DNA of 64,000 nucleotides, taken from an uncultured Roseicyclus sp. GTDB lineage: Bacteria > Pseudomonadota > Alphaproteobacteria > Rhodobacterales > Rhodobacteraceae. The stretch covers positions 1-64,000 of the forward strand of contig CANLEH010000005.1 in the NCBI GenBank assembly GCA_947489665.1. Reading direction: 5' to 3'. Shown in pieces: positions 8,939 to 17,942 of this stretch; position 1 is the stretch's first letter; each line of letters opens with the position of its first letter. The notes beneath the pieces were generated by a model. The model was not told where the DNA came from. It was given only the letters and a program-made list of their open reading frames with translations, and ran no database searches. Made by a program: the position numbers and the translations under genes.

Positions 8939-9985
8939 ATGGCCCATAACGGGCTGAATTTATTTGCAAAGGAAACGGTTCCCGTGGGCGTGACATTGAA
9001 GGACGTGGCCGAAAAAGCCGGGGTTTCGACCTCTGCCGTGTCGCGCACCTTCACCGAAGGGGCCTCCGTCTCGCCCAAGACCCGCGCCAAGGTCGAACGC
9101 GCAGCAGATGCGCTTGGCTATTCGCCCAACGCGCTCGCCTCCAGCCTGACGACCGGGCGCACCAAGCTGATTGGGCTGGTCTCCAACAACTTCCACAACC
9201 CCCTGTTTCTTGAGGTCTTCGACCGCTTCACACGCGGCCTGCAAGACCGCGGGCTGCGCCCGCTTCTGGTCAATCTCCGCGTCGATGAAACCGACCCACA
9301 GGGCTCGGTCCGCATGCTCAAGCAATATTCCGTGGATGGCGCGATTGTCGCCTCCTCCACGCTCCCTCCCGCCTTCGCAGAGGCATACCGCGCCGCCGGC
9401 ATTCCCGTCGTGAACTCCTTCGGGCGCTTCACCACTGCGCCGCAGGTCCATGTGGTTGGCATCGACAACGTCGCCTGCGGGCGCATGGCCGGCGAAACCC
9501 TGATCGCGCGCGGCTACAAACGGGTGGCGTTTCTGGGCGGCCCGGAACAGGCCACCTCCACACAGGATCGCGCGCTCGGCTTCATGGCCGCCCTGCGCGA
9601 ACATCCAGAGATTGAGGTCACCTCCAGCTACGCTGCCGCCTATTCTTTCGATGCGGGCCGGGTCGAGATGACGAAGCTGCTGATGGCCAATCCGGCGGAG
9701 GCTTACTTTTGCGGCGACGATGTGCTGTCCATCGGCGCGCTCAGCGCCGTGCAAGAGGCCGGGCTGACCTGCCCCGATAATATCGGCATCATCGGTTTGA
9801 ACGACATGCAGATGTCGGGCTGGCAGAACATCAACCTCACGACGATCCGACAGCCGGTGGCCGAGATCATCGGGGCGTCCATCGACCTGGTCATCGGCAC
9901 CGTTGAGGACCCCAAACGCCACCCGGAAACCCGGCTGTTTCCCTGCCGCGTGATCGAGCGCGGCACACTCCGCCCCCAAAGGTAA
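8939..9985 (+). CDS. LacI-family transcriptional regulator (probable inositol regulator)
   Basis: 348 residues. The N-terminal helix-turn-helix and hinge read VTLKDVAEKAGVSTSAVSRTF and ANALGYSPNALASSL-like sequence, followed by a periplasmic-binding-like ligand domain (about 75-345). It should repress the inositol genes through the two identical palindromes and release on binding an inositol intermediate. A GTG at 8984, just before the helix-turn-helix and with AAGGAAA upstream, is a credible alternative start that would remove 15 residues. Divergent from the transporter operon and probably self-regulated. Confidence 0.88.
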   Translation: MAHNGLNLFAKETVPVGVTLKDVAEKAGVSTSAVSRTFTEGASVSPKTRAKVERAADALGYSPNALASSLTTGRTKLIGLVSNNFHNPLFLEVFDRFTRGLQDRGLRPLLVNLRVDETDPQGSVRMLKQYSVDGAIVASSTLPPAFAEAYRAAGIPVVNSFGRFTTAPQVHVVGIDNVACGRMAGETLIARGYKRVAFLGGPEQATSTQDRALGFMAALREHPEIEVTSSYAAAYSFDAGRVEMTKLLMANPAEAYFCGDDVLSIGALSAVQEAGLTCPDNIGIIGLNDMQMSGWQNINLTTIRQPVAEIIGASIDLVIGTVEDPKRHPETRLFPCRVIERGTLRPQR

Positions 9986-9986
9986 A

Positions 9987-10104
9987 ATGCGTTCATTTGG
10001 ACGCATCCAAGCGCGTTCAACTGAACGGATCGAATTCTGCTCAGCTGAACGCAGTTTTGCGGGAAAACGCGTTCAATTGAACGCATCTCCGTTCATCTGA
10101 GCAG
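9987..10104. repeat. Array of five related palindromes (core TTCA-N2-TGA)
   Basis: Five imperfect to perfect palindromes with a shared core fill the 122-base spacer between two convergent genes. Their centres are near 9996.5, 10020.5, 10044.5, 10076.5 and 10096.5. The best are 10069-10084 (GCGTTCAATTGAACGC, perfect) and 10014-10027 (CGTTCAACTGAACG). Spacings are 24, 24, 32 and 20 bases. They could bind a dimeric protein cooperatively or fold in RNA as a terminator; neither is shown. Confidence 0.8.
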
Positions 10105-10107
10105 ATA

Positions 10108-11241
10108 TCAGCGAAACATCGGCGGCCGCGCATCGACCCACGCACCACGCTCCTTCGCTGAGGCCACGGCCCCATAGACTGCCGCCATCGAACGCACCCC
10201 ATCCGCCGCCGTCGGATAGGCTCCATGCGCCTCTCCCCGGATCGCAGCCGCCAGGTCCACGTAGATATTCGCAACCGCCAAAGGAAAGCCTTCAGGATGC
10301 GCAATTGCGACCCGCGAAAGTCGCTGCGCCTCTTCGGAAAGGCCCGCTTCGCCCTTCTCTATAATCTGCGTCCTGCCGCCCACCGGAGTGTAAAGAACCT
10401 GGTTCGGCTGTTCACTCGCCCACCGGAATCCTCCAGTCTCTCCAAAGACTTGGATGTTAAATCCGTGCTGCCGCCCAATCGCGACAGAGCTTGTCCAAAG
10501 CCGCCCGACCGTGCCGCCTTCCATACGGAAATTGATCATCGCGTCGTCTTCCAGGGTGCGGCTTTCAATGGTGCTCGCAAAGTCCGCAGACAGCTCCCGC
10601 ACCTCGTCTCCCGCGATGAACGAGGCCATGTGCAGCGCATGAATCCCGCAATCCGCAAATTGGCCCGAGACCCCCGCCATCGCCGGGTCATAGCGCCAAC
10701 GCACGCGCGGATTGTCCGCATCCGTCGCGTCGCCATGATGTCCGTGGCTGAACGAGGTCACGACAAGCCGAATTTTCCCAATAAATCCGGTACTTACAAG
10801 GTGTTTCACCTCCCGCACCATCGGATAGGCCGAGTAGCAATAATTCACCGCGCAGATGCGGCCCGAAGCCTCCGCGATATTCACGATCTCCTCACCTTCC
10901 TCCACCGTCATCGTCATTGGCTTTTCGCACAAGACGTTGAAACCGCTCTCTAAAAACGCCTTGGTGATTTCAAAGTGGGTGGAGTTCGGCGTGGCCACGG
11001 TCACCAGATCGACCCGATCCTCACGCGCTTTTTCGCCCGCCAACATCTCCCGCCAATCGCCATAGGCACGATCCTCGGCCACACCCAGACGCTGCGCATA
11101 GGCGCGCCCCTTCTCAGCGTCATGGTCTAAAGCCCCGGCAGATAAGACAAAATTCCCATCCGCCTGCGCGCCCAAGCGGTGCGCTGGCCCGATCTGGCTG
11201 CCCTCACCGCCGCCAACCATGCCCCATTGCAAACGTGCCAT
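10108..11241 (-). CDS. Gfo/Idh/MocA family oxidoreductase
   Basis: 377 residues: an N-terminal Rossmann domain (GMVGGGEGSQIG, with the nicotinamide-site motif CEKPMT near residue 120) and a C-terminal dehydratase-like domain with GQFADCGIHALHMASF carrying the catalytic Asp/His. Family members oxidise or epimerise cyclitols and sugars with NAD(P). It is the last gene of a leftward three-gene group with a TIM-barrel isomerase and another dehydrogenase. A scyllo- or other inositol isomer is a likely substrate, by context only. Confidence 0.82.
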   Translation of the reverse strand: MARLQWGMVGGGEGSQIGPAHRLGAQADGNFVLSAGALDHDAEKGRAYAQRLGVAEDRAYGDWREMLAGEKAREDRVDLVTVATPNSTHFEITKAFLESGFNVLCEKPMTMTVEEGEEIVNIAEASGRICAVNYCYSAYPMVREVKHLVSTGFIGKIRLVVTSFSHGHHGDATDADNPRVRWRYDPAMAGVSGQFADCGIHALHMASFIAGDEVRELSADFASTIESRTLEDDAMINFRMEGGTVGRLWTSSVAIGRQHGFNIQVFGETGGFRWASEQPNQVLYTPVGGRTQIIEKGEAGLSEEAQRLSRVAIAHPEGFPLAVANIYVDLAAAIRGEAHGAYPTAADGVRSMAAVYGAVASAKERGAWVDARPPMFR

Positions 11242-11261
11242 CTCTCGTCTCCCGCGACGGG

Positions 11262-12152
11262 TTAAAACCCGATTGATTCCAAGTATTTGCGGTTTGCGAC
11301 CGCATCATCCATGGGCCGAACATCCAGCGTTGGGTCGCAGTCCTGCTCCACCGTGCACCACCCTTCAAACCCCGCGTCCAGCAACACCTGCCGGACACTT
11401 GGGAAATCCACGTCGCCCTGGCCCAGATTGCAGAAAATGCCCTGCCCGCAGGCCTCATAGAAACCAGTGCTCTTGGCGATGACATCCGCTTTAACAACCG
11501 GGTCTATATCTTTGAAATGCATATAGGAAATGCGATCTATGTGCCGTTTCATGAAGGCCACCGGATCGAACCCTGCATAGGAGTGATGGCCCGTGTCGAA
11601 GCAGATTTTGAGGATGTCGTCAGACACTTCATTCAAAAGCCGCTCCAGCTCCGGCTCAAAGTCCATGAACCCCGCCGCATGGGCGTGGATCCCCACGGTG
11701 AGCCCATATTCCTCCGCTCCCATCTTCGCGATCTGCGCAATACGGTCCCGATACGCGGCCCATTCCGCCGCATCCATCTGCTCTGCCGCATCCGCCCGGC
11801 CAGCAGTCGGGGCGCGGCGTGGAGAGATTGAGTCAATCAAGACAAGATGTTGCGCGCCATGCGCGGCAAGAGCCTTGCAGGTCCGAACAGACCCGTCGAG
11901 CACATCGTCCCACGCCGCCGGATCATGGAACGGGCGAAAGACAACGCCGCCGATCAGCTCCAGGTCATGCTCGGCCAATGCCTCTCCAAGCTCTGCCGGA
12001 TCTTCCGGCATGAAACCGACCGGGCCCAATTCAATACCCGTATAGCCGGCCTCAGCATTCTCCTTCAGAACTGTGCGCCAGGCCGGGTTTCGCGGATCAC
12101 CCGCGAATTCCACGCCCCAGGAGCAGGGCGCATTTCCGATACGAATTGTCAT
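11262..12152 (-). CDS. Xylose-isomerase-like TIM-barrel protein (IolE/IolI type)
   Basis: 296 residues of the AP-endonuclease-2/xylose-isomerase-like fold. Metal-ligand stretches are visible: GYTGIELGPVG, TVGIHAHAAG, ICFDTGHHSYAG and YMHFKDID, with a late CTVEQD. The family includes inosose dehydratase (IolE) and inosose isomerase (IolI). The N-terminus NAPCSWGV differs from the NPISW start common in classical IolE, but this is the only IolE candidate in the window. It lies 20 bases from the next gene and is clearly co-transcribed. Confidence 0.75.
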   Translation of the reverse strand: MTIRIGNAPCSWGVEFAGDPRNPAWRTVLKENAEAGYTGIELGPVGFMPEDPAELGEALAEHDLELIGGVVFRPFHDPAAWDDVLDGSVRTCKALAAHGAQHLVLIDSISPRRAPTAGRADAAEQMDAAEWAAYRDRIAQIAKMGAEEYGLTVGIHAHAAGFMDFEPELERLLNEVSDDILKICFDTGHHSYAGFDPVAFMKRHIDRISYMHFKDIDPVVKADVIAKSTGFYEACGQGIFCNLGQGDVDFPSVRQVLLDAGFEGWCTVEQDCDPTLDVRPMDDAVANRKYLESIGF

Positions 12153-12163
12153 GATTTTCCCTT

Positions 12164-13267
12164 TCAGATCTGAGGGATAGAGACCCAGCCACCCGTCTCG
12201 GCAGCAGTGAAAGCGGTGTCGATGATGCGGCTGACCTCCAGCCCATCACGGAAGGTCGGCCAAATGGCATCGCCCGTTTCAATGGCGCGCAATAAGTCCC
12301 GCGCCTCGATGATGATCTGATCCTGATACCCCGTCCCGTGCCCCGGCCCCTGACAGAACGGCAGGTAATCGGGATGCTCCGGCCCGGTTAAGATCTTGGT
12401 GAACCCGCGCGTTGCGTCTGGCCCGTCGGCTCGGTAGAGGTGGACCGCGTTCTGATCTTCCTGATCGAAGCGGATGGAGCCTTTTGTGCCATGAATTTCA
12501 TAGGCATAGCCCATCTTACGCCCGGTCGCGACACGGCTGAAATACAGGTGTCCCATCGCCCCCGACGCAAAACGGACCATCATTTGGCCGTGGTCGTCAT
12601 TGTCGACCTCGCCTCCAGGGCGGGTCGCATGGACGGTGTCGATGCGCGCTGAAACCTCCGCCATCGGCCCCATGAGCGCGAGCGCACAATTGATCATGTG
12701 GGGCGAGAGATCGCCCATACATCCATTCGCACGGCCCGTGGTCCGCCACGTCGCCGGGAGGGTCGGATCTGCGAGGAAATCCTCGGTATGCTCGCCCCGG
12801 AACCAGGTGACCTCGCCGATCTCACCGGATGAAAGAAGCTTGCGCACCAGTTGCGTGGCGGGCGTGCGGACGTAGTTGAACCCGATCATGTTCGGCAATC
12901 CGCTGGCCTCAGCCGCCGCGACCATCGCCTGCGCATCCTCCAAGGATGCGCCAAGGGGCTTTTCGCAAAACACCGGTTTTTCGGCTGCAAATGCTGCCTC
13001 TGCAATCGCGCGGTGCGTGGTCTGGGGGGAGGCGATGACAATTGCATCGACGCGCGGGTCGGCCACGACATTGCGCCAATCCCCGGTGGCCCGCGCGAAT
13101 CCATAGGCCGCCCGATAACGCTCGGCCGAGGCGTCGGACGAGGCGGCGAGCATCTCAAGCCGTGGGCGAAGGGCGGTGTCGAACACAGCCCCCACCGCGG
13201 CCATGGCCACAGCATGGGCCTTACCCATATAGCCACCGCCGATCAGACCGATGCCGATCTCTGCCAT
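12164..13267 (-). CDS. Gfo/Idh/MocA family oxidoreductase (inositol-type dehydrogenase)
   Basis: 367 residues from an ATG preceded by GGGAGGG; a longer frame runs back through the operator and is rejected. Rossmann motif GLIGGGYMGKAHA, CEKPLG near residue 95, and GDLSPHMINCALALMG in the catalytic domain. First gene of the leftward group that faces iolD across the shared operator, so it should be induced with inositol. Probable role: oxidation of an inositol isomer or of an inositol derivative. Confidence 0.83.
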   Translation of the reverse strand: MAEIGIGLIGGGYMGKAHAVAMAAVGAVFDTALRPRLEMLAASSDASAERYRAAYGFARATGDWRNVVADPRVDAIVIASPQTTHRAIAEAAFAAEKPVFCEKPLGASLEDAQAMVAAAEASGLPNMIGFNYVRTPATQLVRKLLSSGEIGEVTWFRGEHTEDFLADPTLPATWRTTGRANGCMGDLSPHMINCALALMGPMAEVSARIDTVHATRPGGEVDNDDHGQMMVRFASGAMGHLYFSRVATGRKMGYAYEIHGTKGSIRFDQEDQNAVHLYRADGPDATRGFTKILTGPEHPDYLPFCQGPGHGTGYQDQIIIEARDLLRAIETGDAIWPTFRDGLEVSRIIDTAFTAAETGGWVSIPQI

Positions 13268-13293
13268 GGCGCACCCTCCCTTGCTGATGCCTG

Positions 13294-13309
13294 TTGCAAC
13301 CGGTTGCAA
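13294..13309. promoter_or_regulatory. LacI-family operator, copy 2
   Basis: TTGCAACCGGTTGCAA, identical over 16 bases to the site at 8898-8913. It sits 26 bases upstream of the leftward dehydrogenase start and 82 bases upstream of iolD. This mirrors the 25/81-base geometry of the first site. Confidence 0.85.
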
Positions 13310-13391
13310 AACTCGTATCCTGCGAAATGAAGCGACGCAATATCCAATCGACCGGGTCACGCCCGGCTGCGCGAAAAGACGGGGAGAGACC

Positions 13392-15263
13392 ATGACCGCT
13401 CAGGGCGAGACCATCCGGCTGACCGTGGCCCAGGCCATTGTGCGCTACCTGATGAACCAGTTCATCGAGATCGATGGAGTGGAAACGCGCATCTGTGGTG
13501 GCGGATTTGGCATTTTCGGGCACGGCAATGTGCCCTGCCTTGGCGAAGCGCTCTACCCCGTTCAAGATGAACTGCCGCTGTATCGCGGGCAAAACGAGCA
13601 GAGCATGGGCTTTGCCGCGGCGGCTTACGCAAAATATCACCTGCGTCGTCGGTTCATGTTCTGCACAGCATCGGCCGGGCCGGGCACAGCCAACCTTTTG
13701 ACGGCATCCGCCCTCGCTCACGCGAACCGGCTGCCGATGTTGATGCTGTGCGGCGATACCTTTCTGACCCGATTGCCGGACCCGGTGCTGCAACAGCTGG
13801 AGCATTTCGGGAACCCGACCTTTGGCGTCAATGATGCGTTCAAGGCCGTGACCCGCTTCTGGGATCGCATCACTCACCCGGCGCAACTGATGCACTGCCT
13901 TCCCAACGCCCTCAACACAATGCTGGACCCTGCCGATTGCGGCCCATGCTTTATAGGCCTGCCGCAAGATCTGCAGGGGTATGCATATGATTATCCTGTG
14001 GAATTCTTTGAGCGCCGCGTGCACCGCATCCGGCGTGCCCATCCTGACCCTGTCGAGATTGCGGCGGCGGCCGCGCTTCTGAAATCCGCCAAACGGCCCG
14101 TCATCATCGCCGGCGGCGGCGTGCAATATTCCAGTGCGGTCGAAGCGCTCGGCACATTTGCTGAACGGCACGCGATCCCCGTGATCGAGACCATTGCCGG
14201 GCGTGCGAATTTGACGGCGGACGATCCACTCAACATCGGACCGGTCGGCGTGACCGGGTCGGACAGCGCAAACTGGACGGCTGAGAAGGCTGACGTGATC
14301 CTCGCCGTTGGCACGCGATTGCAGGATTTCACTACCGGGTCGTGGACAGCATTTGCGAAAGACGCAAAGATCATCGGGTTGAACGCGGGCCGGTACGACG
14401 CAACCAAGCACTTCAGCCTGCCCATCGTGGGTGACGCACGACAGGGCATTCTTGCCCTGACCGATGCCCTTGAAGGGCACGCGGCACCGCCAAGCTGGCT
14501 GGCCGATTGCCAGGCCGAGCGACGCAAATGGGATGCCTATGTGGCCGAGAACACCAAGGCAGGGAACGGTCCCAATTCCTACGCACAAGCCATCGGTGCG
14601 GTGAACGCCCTTTGCGCTCCGGAAGATCGGGTTGTGGCAGCCGCAGGTGGGCTTCCGGCAGAGGTCACCGCAAACTGGCGCACTTTGTTGCCGGGCACCG
14701 TTGATGTGGAGTTCGGATTCAGCTGCATGGGCTATGAAATCGCTGGCGGTTGGGGCGCGCGAATTGCACAATCCGAACGTGAACCCACAGCTGATACTGT
14801 CGTTTTTGTAGGTGACGGCAGTTATTTGTTGATGAATTCAGACATTTACTCAAGCGTACTGACGCAAAAGAAGCTGATCATCCTGGTGCTCGACAATGGT
14901 GGCTTTGCGGTCATCAACAAGCTGCAGAACAACACCGGAAACCAGAGTTTCAACAACCTGATAAAGGATTGCCCTACGGTTCCGGAAGCCTTCGCGGTAG
15001 ATTTTGAGGCCCATGCCAAATCCATGGGGGCGGATGCCGTAACAGTGGCCAACGCAGCGGAACTGGGGGAGGCGTTCAAAGAGGCCAAGGCCTCGGACAA
15101 AACCAGTGTGATCGTGATGCAGGTCGACCCTTATGACGGCTGGACAACCGAAGGCCACACCTGGTGGGAGGTCGGGACCGCCCAAGTCTCGGACGACCCG
15201 AACGTTCGCGAAAAGCACGCGGAATGGGAAGCCGAGCGTGTCAAACAGCGGCAGGGTGTGTGA
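13392..15263 (+). CDS. iolD: 3D-(3,5/4)-trihydroxycyclohexane-1,2-dione hydrolase
   Basis: 623 residues, a thiamine-diphosphate enzyme that opens the cyclitol ring to 5-deoxy-D-glucuronate. The order is an N-terminal pyrimidine-binding domain with the catalytic Glu region (RGQNEQSMGFAAAAYAK), a central domain, and a C-terminal ThDP domain with G474-D-G-S followed by a downstream Asn-containing loop. The ATG follows GGGGAGA. First gene of the rightward iol operon, with the shared operator in its promoter. Length agrees with known IolD proteins. Confidence 0.93.
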   Translation: MTAQGETIRLTVAQAIVRYLMNQFIEIDGVETRICGGGFGIFGHGNVPCLGEALYPVQDELPLYRGQNEQSMGFAAAAYAKYHLRRRFMFCTASAGPGTANLLTASALAHANRLPMLMLCGDTFLTRLPDPVLQQLEHFGNPTFGVNDAFKAVTRFWDRITHPAQLMHCLPNALNTMLDPADCGPCFIGLPQDLQGYAYDYPVEFFERRVHRIRRAHPDPVEIAAAAALLKSAKRPVIIAGGGVQYSSAVEALGTFAERHAIPVIETIAGRANLTADDPLNIGPVGVTGSDSANWTAEKADVILAVGTRLQDFTTGSWTAFAKDAKIIGLNAGRYDATKHFSLPIVGDARQGILALTDALEGHAAPPSWLADCQAERRKWDAYVAENTKAGNGPNSYAQAIGAVNALCAPEDRVVAAAGGLPAEVTANWRTLLPGTVDVEFGFSCMGYEIAGGWGARIAQSEREPTADTVVFVGDGSYLLMNSDIYSSVLTQKKLIILVLDNGGFAVINKLQNNTGNQSFNNLIKDCPTVPEAFAVDFEAHAKSMGADAVTVANAAELGEAFKEAKASDKTSVIVMQVDPYDGWTTEGHTWWEVGTAQVSDDPNVREKHAEWEAERVKQRQGV

Positions 15264-16246
15264 TGGGCGTGGATGTTCTCGGCGGGATCCAAAAGGGACG
15301 ATTCATCGTCGTTGGCCGCGTCGGAATGGACCTGTCGCCTGTTGACCGCAGCCGCACGGAAGACGCGACCGAGATGATGGTCGCGATGGGTGGATCGAGC
15401 GCAAATATCGCCGCCGGTCTGGTCAAATTGGGCCTGTCCGCGGACCTGGTCACTTGCGTGTCGGATGATGCGGTTGGGCGGTACTGCTTGAACCAGTTGG
15501 ACGCCTACGGCGTGGGTCGGTCGCATGTGCGCACCATTCAAGGGGAAGAACGGACCTCTCTCGCCGTGTACGAGACGCGGGTGGAAAACCATCAATCGGT
15601 GATCTACCGCAACAATGCCGCCGATTTTCAGATGTCTTTGGAAGATGTGGAGGCGGTAGACTACGGCGCGTTTTCCGCCCTGATCACCGCAGGCACCGTT
15701 TTTGCGGCAGAGCCTTCGCGCAGCGCTGCGTTCCGAGCGTTCGAACTGGCGCGAAAGGCCGGTCTGCCGATCATTTTCGATGTCGATTACCGCCCCTATT
15801 CCTGGCCTTCGCCCGAGGTTGCCGCCGATGTTCTATCGCGGGCCGGGGCGATGTCAGACGTGATCGTCGGTAATGATGAAGAGTTTGGCTTCATGGCGGG
15901 TGACATTGCCCAAGGCCTTGGGAAAGCACGCGAATTGGCGGGCAGCAACGCCGCCATCGTCGTCTATAAGATGGGGCCAGACGGGGCCGTGACCATCGCG
16001 AATGGGGAAGAAGTGAGCACCGGCATCTACAAGGTCGAGGCGGTGAAACCAACCGGAGCGGGCGACAGCTTCATGGCGGGTCTGCTGGCCGGATTGGCCG
16101 AAAACCGGCCCTTGAAAGAAGCTGTTTTGCGCGGCTCTGCCTGCGCCTCCATCGTAGTCGCGCAACCCGGTTGCGCCCCCGCCATGCCCGATACAGACAC
16201 GCTCGACCTCTTTCTATCCGAGCATCCCGGCCCAACAGCCGCCTGA
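15263..16246 (+). CDS. iolC: 5-dehydro-2-deoxygluconokinase
   Basis: 327 residues of the PfkB/ribokinase family, phosphorylating 2-deoxy-5-keto-D-gluconate. The N-terminal signature is GGSSANIAAGLVKLGL and the C-terminal ATP/catalytic signature is KPTGAGDSFMAGLL with its Asp base. The ATG overlaps the iolD stop (TGATG); an upstream in-frame start inside iolD is rejected. It is not fused to a C-terminal aldolase-like domain as some proteobacterial IolC proteins are; a separate aldolase gene follows two genes on. Confidence 0.92.
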   Translation: MGVDVLGGIQKGRFIVVGRVGMDLSPVDRSRTEDATEMMVAMGGSSANIAAGLVKLGLSADLVTCVSDDAVGRYCLNQLDAYGVGRSHVRTIQGEERTSLAVYETRVENHQSVIYRNNAADFQMSLEDVEAVDYGAFSALITAGTVFAAEPSRSAAFRAFELARKAGLPIIFDVDYRPYSWPSPEVAADVLSRAGAMSDVIVGNDEEFGFMAGDIAQGLGKARELAGSNAAIVVYKMGPDGAVTIANGEEVSTGIYKVEAVKPTGAGDSFMAGLLAGLAENRPLKEAVLRGSACASIVVAQPGCAPAMPDTDTLDLFLSEHPGPTAA

Positions 16247-16260
16247 CCAGGAGCGCGCCC

Positions 16261-17100
16261 ATGCACATCGCCCCACACGACAATCAGAACAAGGCCATCG
16301 TTGATGTGGACGATGCCCATGTGCCGCTGACCTATTTCAATATCGTGAAGCTGAAAGCGGGCGAGTATTTCGACTATAAGTTGGAGGGGTACGAGACCTG
16401 CGTTGTGCCCGCCACCGGGACCGTCGATGTCGAGGTTGGGGGCGAAACCTTCGCCGAGATCGGCAATCGCGGCGCGGATGTTTGGGATGGCGATCCAGAA
16501 GGGGTCTATGTGCCAACCGCCACCGGCGCGCGGATCACGGCGCGGACGGATACCGAAACCTTCATCGCGGGGGCCAAGTTCGCCGAAACGTTGGCCCCGT
16601 TTGCCGTCCGGTCGCATGAGCTGGATCTGGTGCAATATGGGTCGGACGACACGAAAACGCATCGCAAAATCAAGCACATCCTTGGTGCGGGCCACCATGA
16701 TCGCGTGGGCCGCCTGCTGGTGTCAGAGCTGTTTACGGTTGGGGCCGGCGGCTGGTCCGGGTTTCCGTCGCACAAGCACGACACGGACCGCCTGCCGGAC
16801 GAAAGCCGCCACGATGAATGCTACAACTTTCGCTTCAAGCCTGACTACGGCTCGGGCCTGCAAATGCTTCAGCGTGAAGACAACAAGCCCGGTGATGCCT
16901 ATCACATCATGAACGGCTCCACCGTTCTGATCGACAAGGGCTACCATCCCTGCTGCGCCCTTCCGGGCTATGAGATGTACTATTTCACCATCCTTGGCGG
17001 ACTGTCGCAGCGCAGCTTGAAGCAATATTTCCAGCCGACCCATGCAGAGCAACTCCATACCATTCCGGGCATCATGGATATGGTGGCAAAGTTTAAATGA
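16261..17100 (+). CDS. iolB: 5-deoxy-glucuronate isomerase (IolB), copy 2
   Basis: 279 residues, bicupin IolB. Motifs PSHKHDTDRLPDESRHDE and DKGYHPCCALPGYEMYY mark the metal site. It differs clearly from copy 1: EETYYHR there is DECYNFR here. The start has AGGAGCG upstream and lies 14 bases after iolC; the stop overlaps the aldolase start (ATGA). Being inside the iolDC operon, this copy is the more likely dedicated pathway enzyme. Confidence 0.88.
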   Translation: MHIAPHDNQNKAIVDVDDAHVPLTYFNIVKLKAGEYFDYKLEGYETCVVPATGTVDVEVGGETFAEIGNRGADVWDGDPEGVYVPTATGARITARTDTETFIAGAKFAETLAPFAVRSHELDLVQYGSDDTKTHRKIKHILGAGHHDRVGRLLVSELFTVGAGGWSGFPSHKHDTDRLPDESRHDECYNFRFKPDYGSGLQMLQREDNKPGDAYHIMNGSTVLIDKGYHPCCALPGYEMYYFTILGGLSQRSLKQYFQPTHAEQLHTIPGIMDMVAKFK

Positions 17101-17942
17101 CGCTATCGACCTTGTCTGAGGTTCTTCAGCCCGCGCTGAAGGAGGGATATGCCGTGCCCGGGTTGGTCTGCCTCGGCTGGGAGGATATGCGCGCCTATGT
17201 CCTGGCCGCGCAAGCCGAGCGCGCGCCGGTGATCCTGCAAGCGGGCCCATCATGTCGTGAGCACACCCCCCTGCCCGTTTTGGGCCGGATGTTCCGACAT
17301 CTGGCGGCGGAGGTCGACGTGCCGGTCGTGGCGCATCTGGACCACGGCTACACCATGGAAGACTGCGAAGCGGCCCTTGAGGCGGGCTTCACGTCGCTGA
17401 TGTTTGACGGGTCGCGCAAGCCTTTGGAAGATAACATCAAAGAGACCCAAGCGGTGGCCGAGTTGGCGCATGGCGCAGGCATCTCCGCCGAGGGCGAGAT
17501 TGGGTTTGTCGGCTATTCAGGCGGCGAAGACAGTGCCGGAACGGACCCCGCCGAAGCCGCGCTCTTTGCGCGTGAGACGGGCGTGGACGCCATGGCAATC
17601 AGTGTCGGAAATGTGCACCTGCAACAAGATCATGAAGGCGGTCTGGACGAGGCGCGCATCCGCGCGATTGAGGCCGCAACCGATGTGCCACTGGTGATCC
17701 ACGGCGGGTCCGGCGTGCCCCATGATCAACGCCTCGCGCTGGCCCAAGGATCGGCCATCTGCAAATTCAACATTGGCACGGAACTGCGCATGGCGTTCGG
17801 CGCCGCGCTGCGTGCGGCAGTGAACAAGGATGCGGATCGCTTCGACCGCGTTCAGATCCTGAAAGACACACAAGACCCGGTTATGGACGCGGCGCGCCTT
17901 GCGATCCGGTCCACGGGCGCTTCGGGGAGGGTTCAGGGATGA
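17097..17942 (+). CDS. iolJ: Class II aldolase, IolJ-like
   Basis: 281 residues of the fructose-bisphosphate aldolase class II family. Zinc-site motifs are visible: VVAHLDHGYT, ISAEGEIGF, VGNVHLQ, PLVIHGGSG and CKFNIGTEL. In this position it should split 2-deoxy-5-keto-gluconate-6-phosphate into dihydroxyacetone phosphate and malonate semialdehyde. It overlaps iolB upstream and iolG downstream (both ATGA). The IolJ name is from operon position; a fructose- or tagatose-bisphosphate aldolase is the alternative. Confidence 0.82.
   Translation: MTLSTLSEVLQPALKEGYAVPGLVCLGWEDMRAYVLAAQAERAPVILQAGPSCREHTPLPVLGRMFRHLAAEVDVPVVAHLDHGYTMEDCEAALEAGFTSLMFDGSRKPLEDNIKETQAVAELAHGAGISAEGEIGFVGYSGGEDSAGTDPAEAALFARETGVDAMAISVGNVHLQQDHEGGLDEARIRAIEAATDVPLVIHGGSGVPHDQRLALAQGSAICKFNIGTELRMAFGAALRAAVNKDADRFDRVQILKDTQDPVMDAARLAIRSTGASGRVQG

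Noticed and set aside
9987-10104. CRISPR array
   Set aside because: Units are short dyads of variable spacing without constant repeats and unique spacers, and no cas genes are nearby.
13221-14771. 516-residue open frame antisense to iolD
   Set aside because: Long antisense frames are common at this GC content; composition is Arg/Gly/His-rich, no domain is seen, and iolD is certain.
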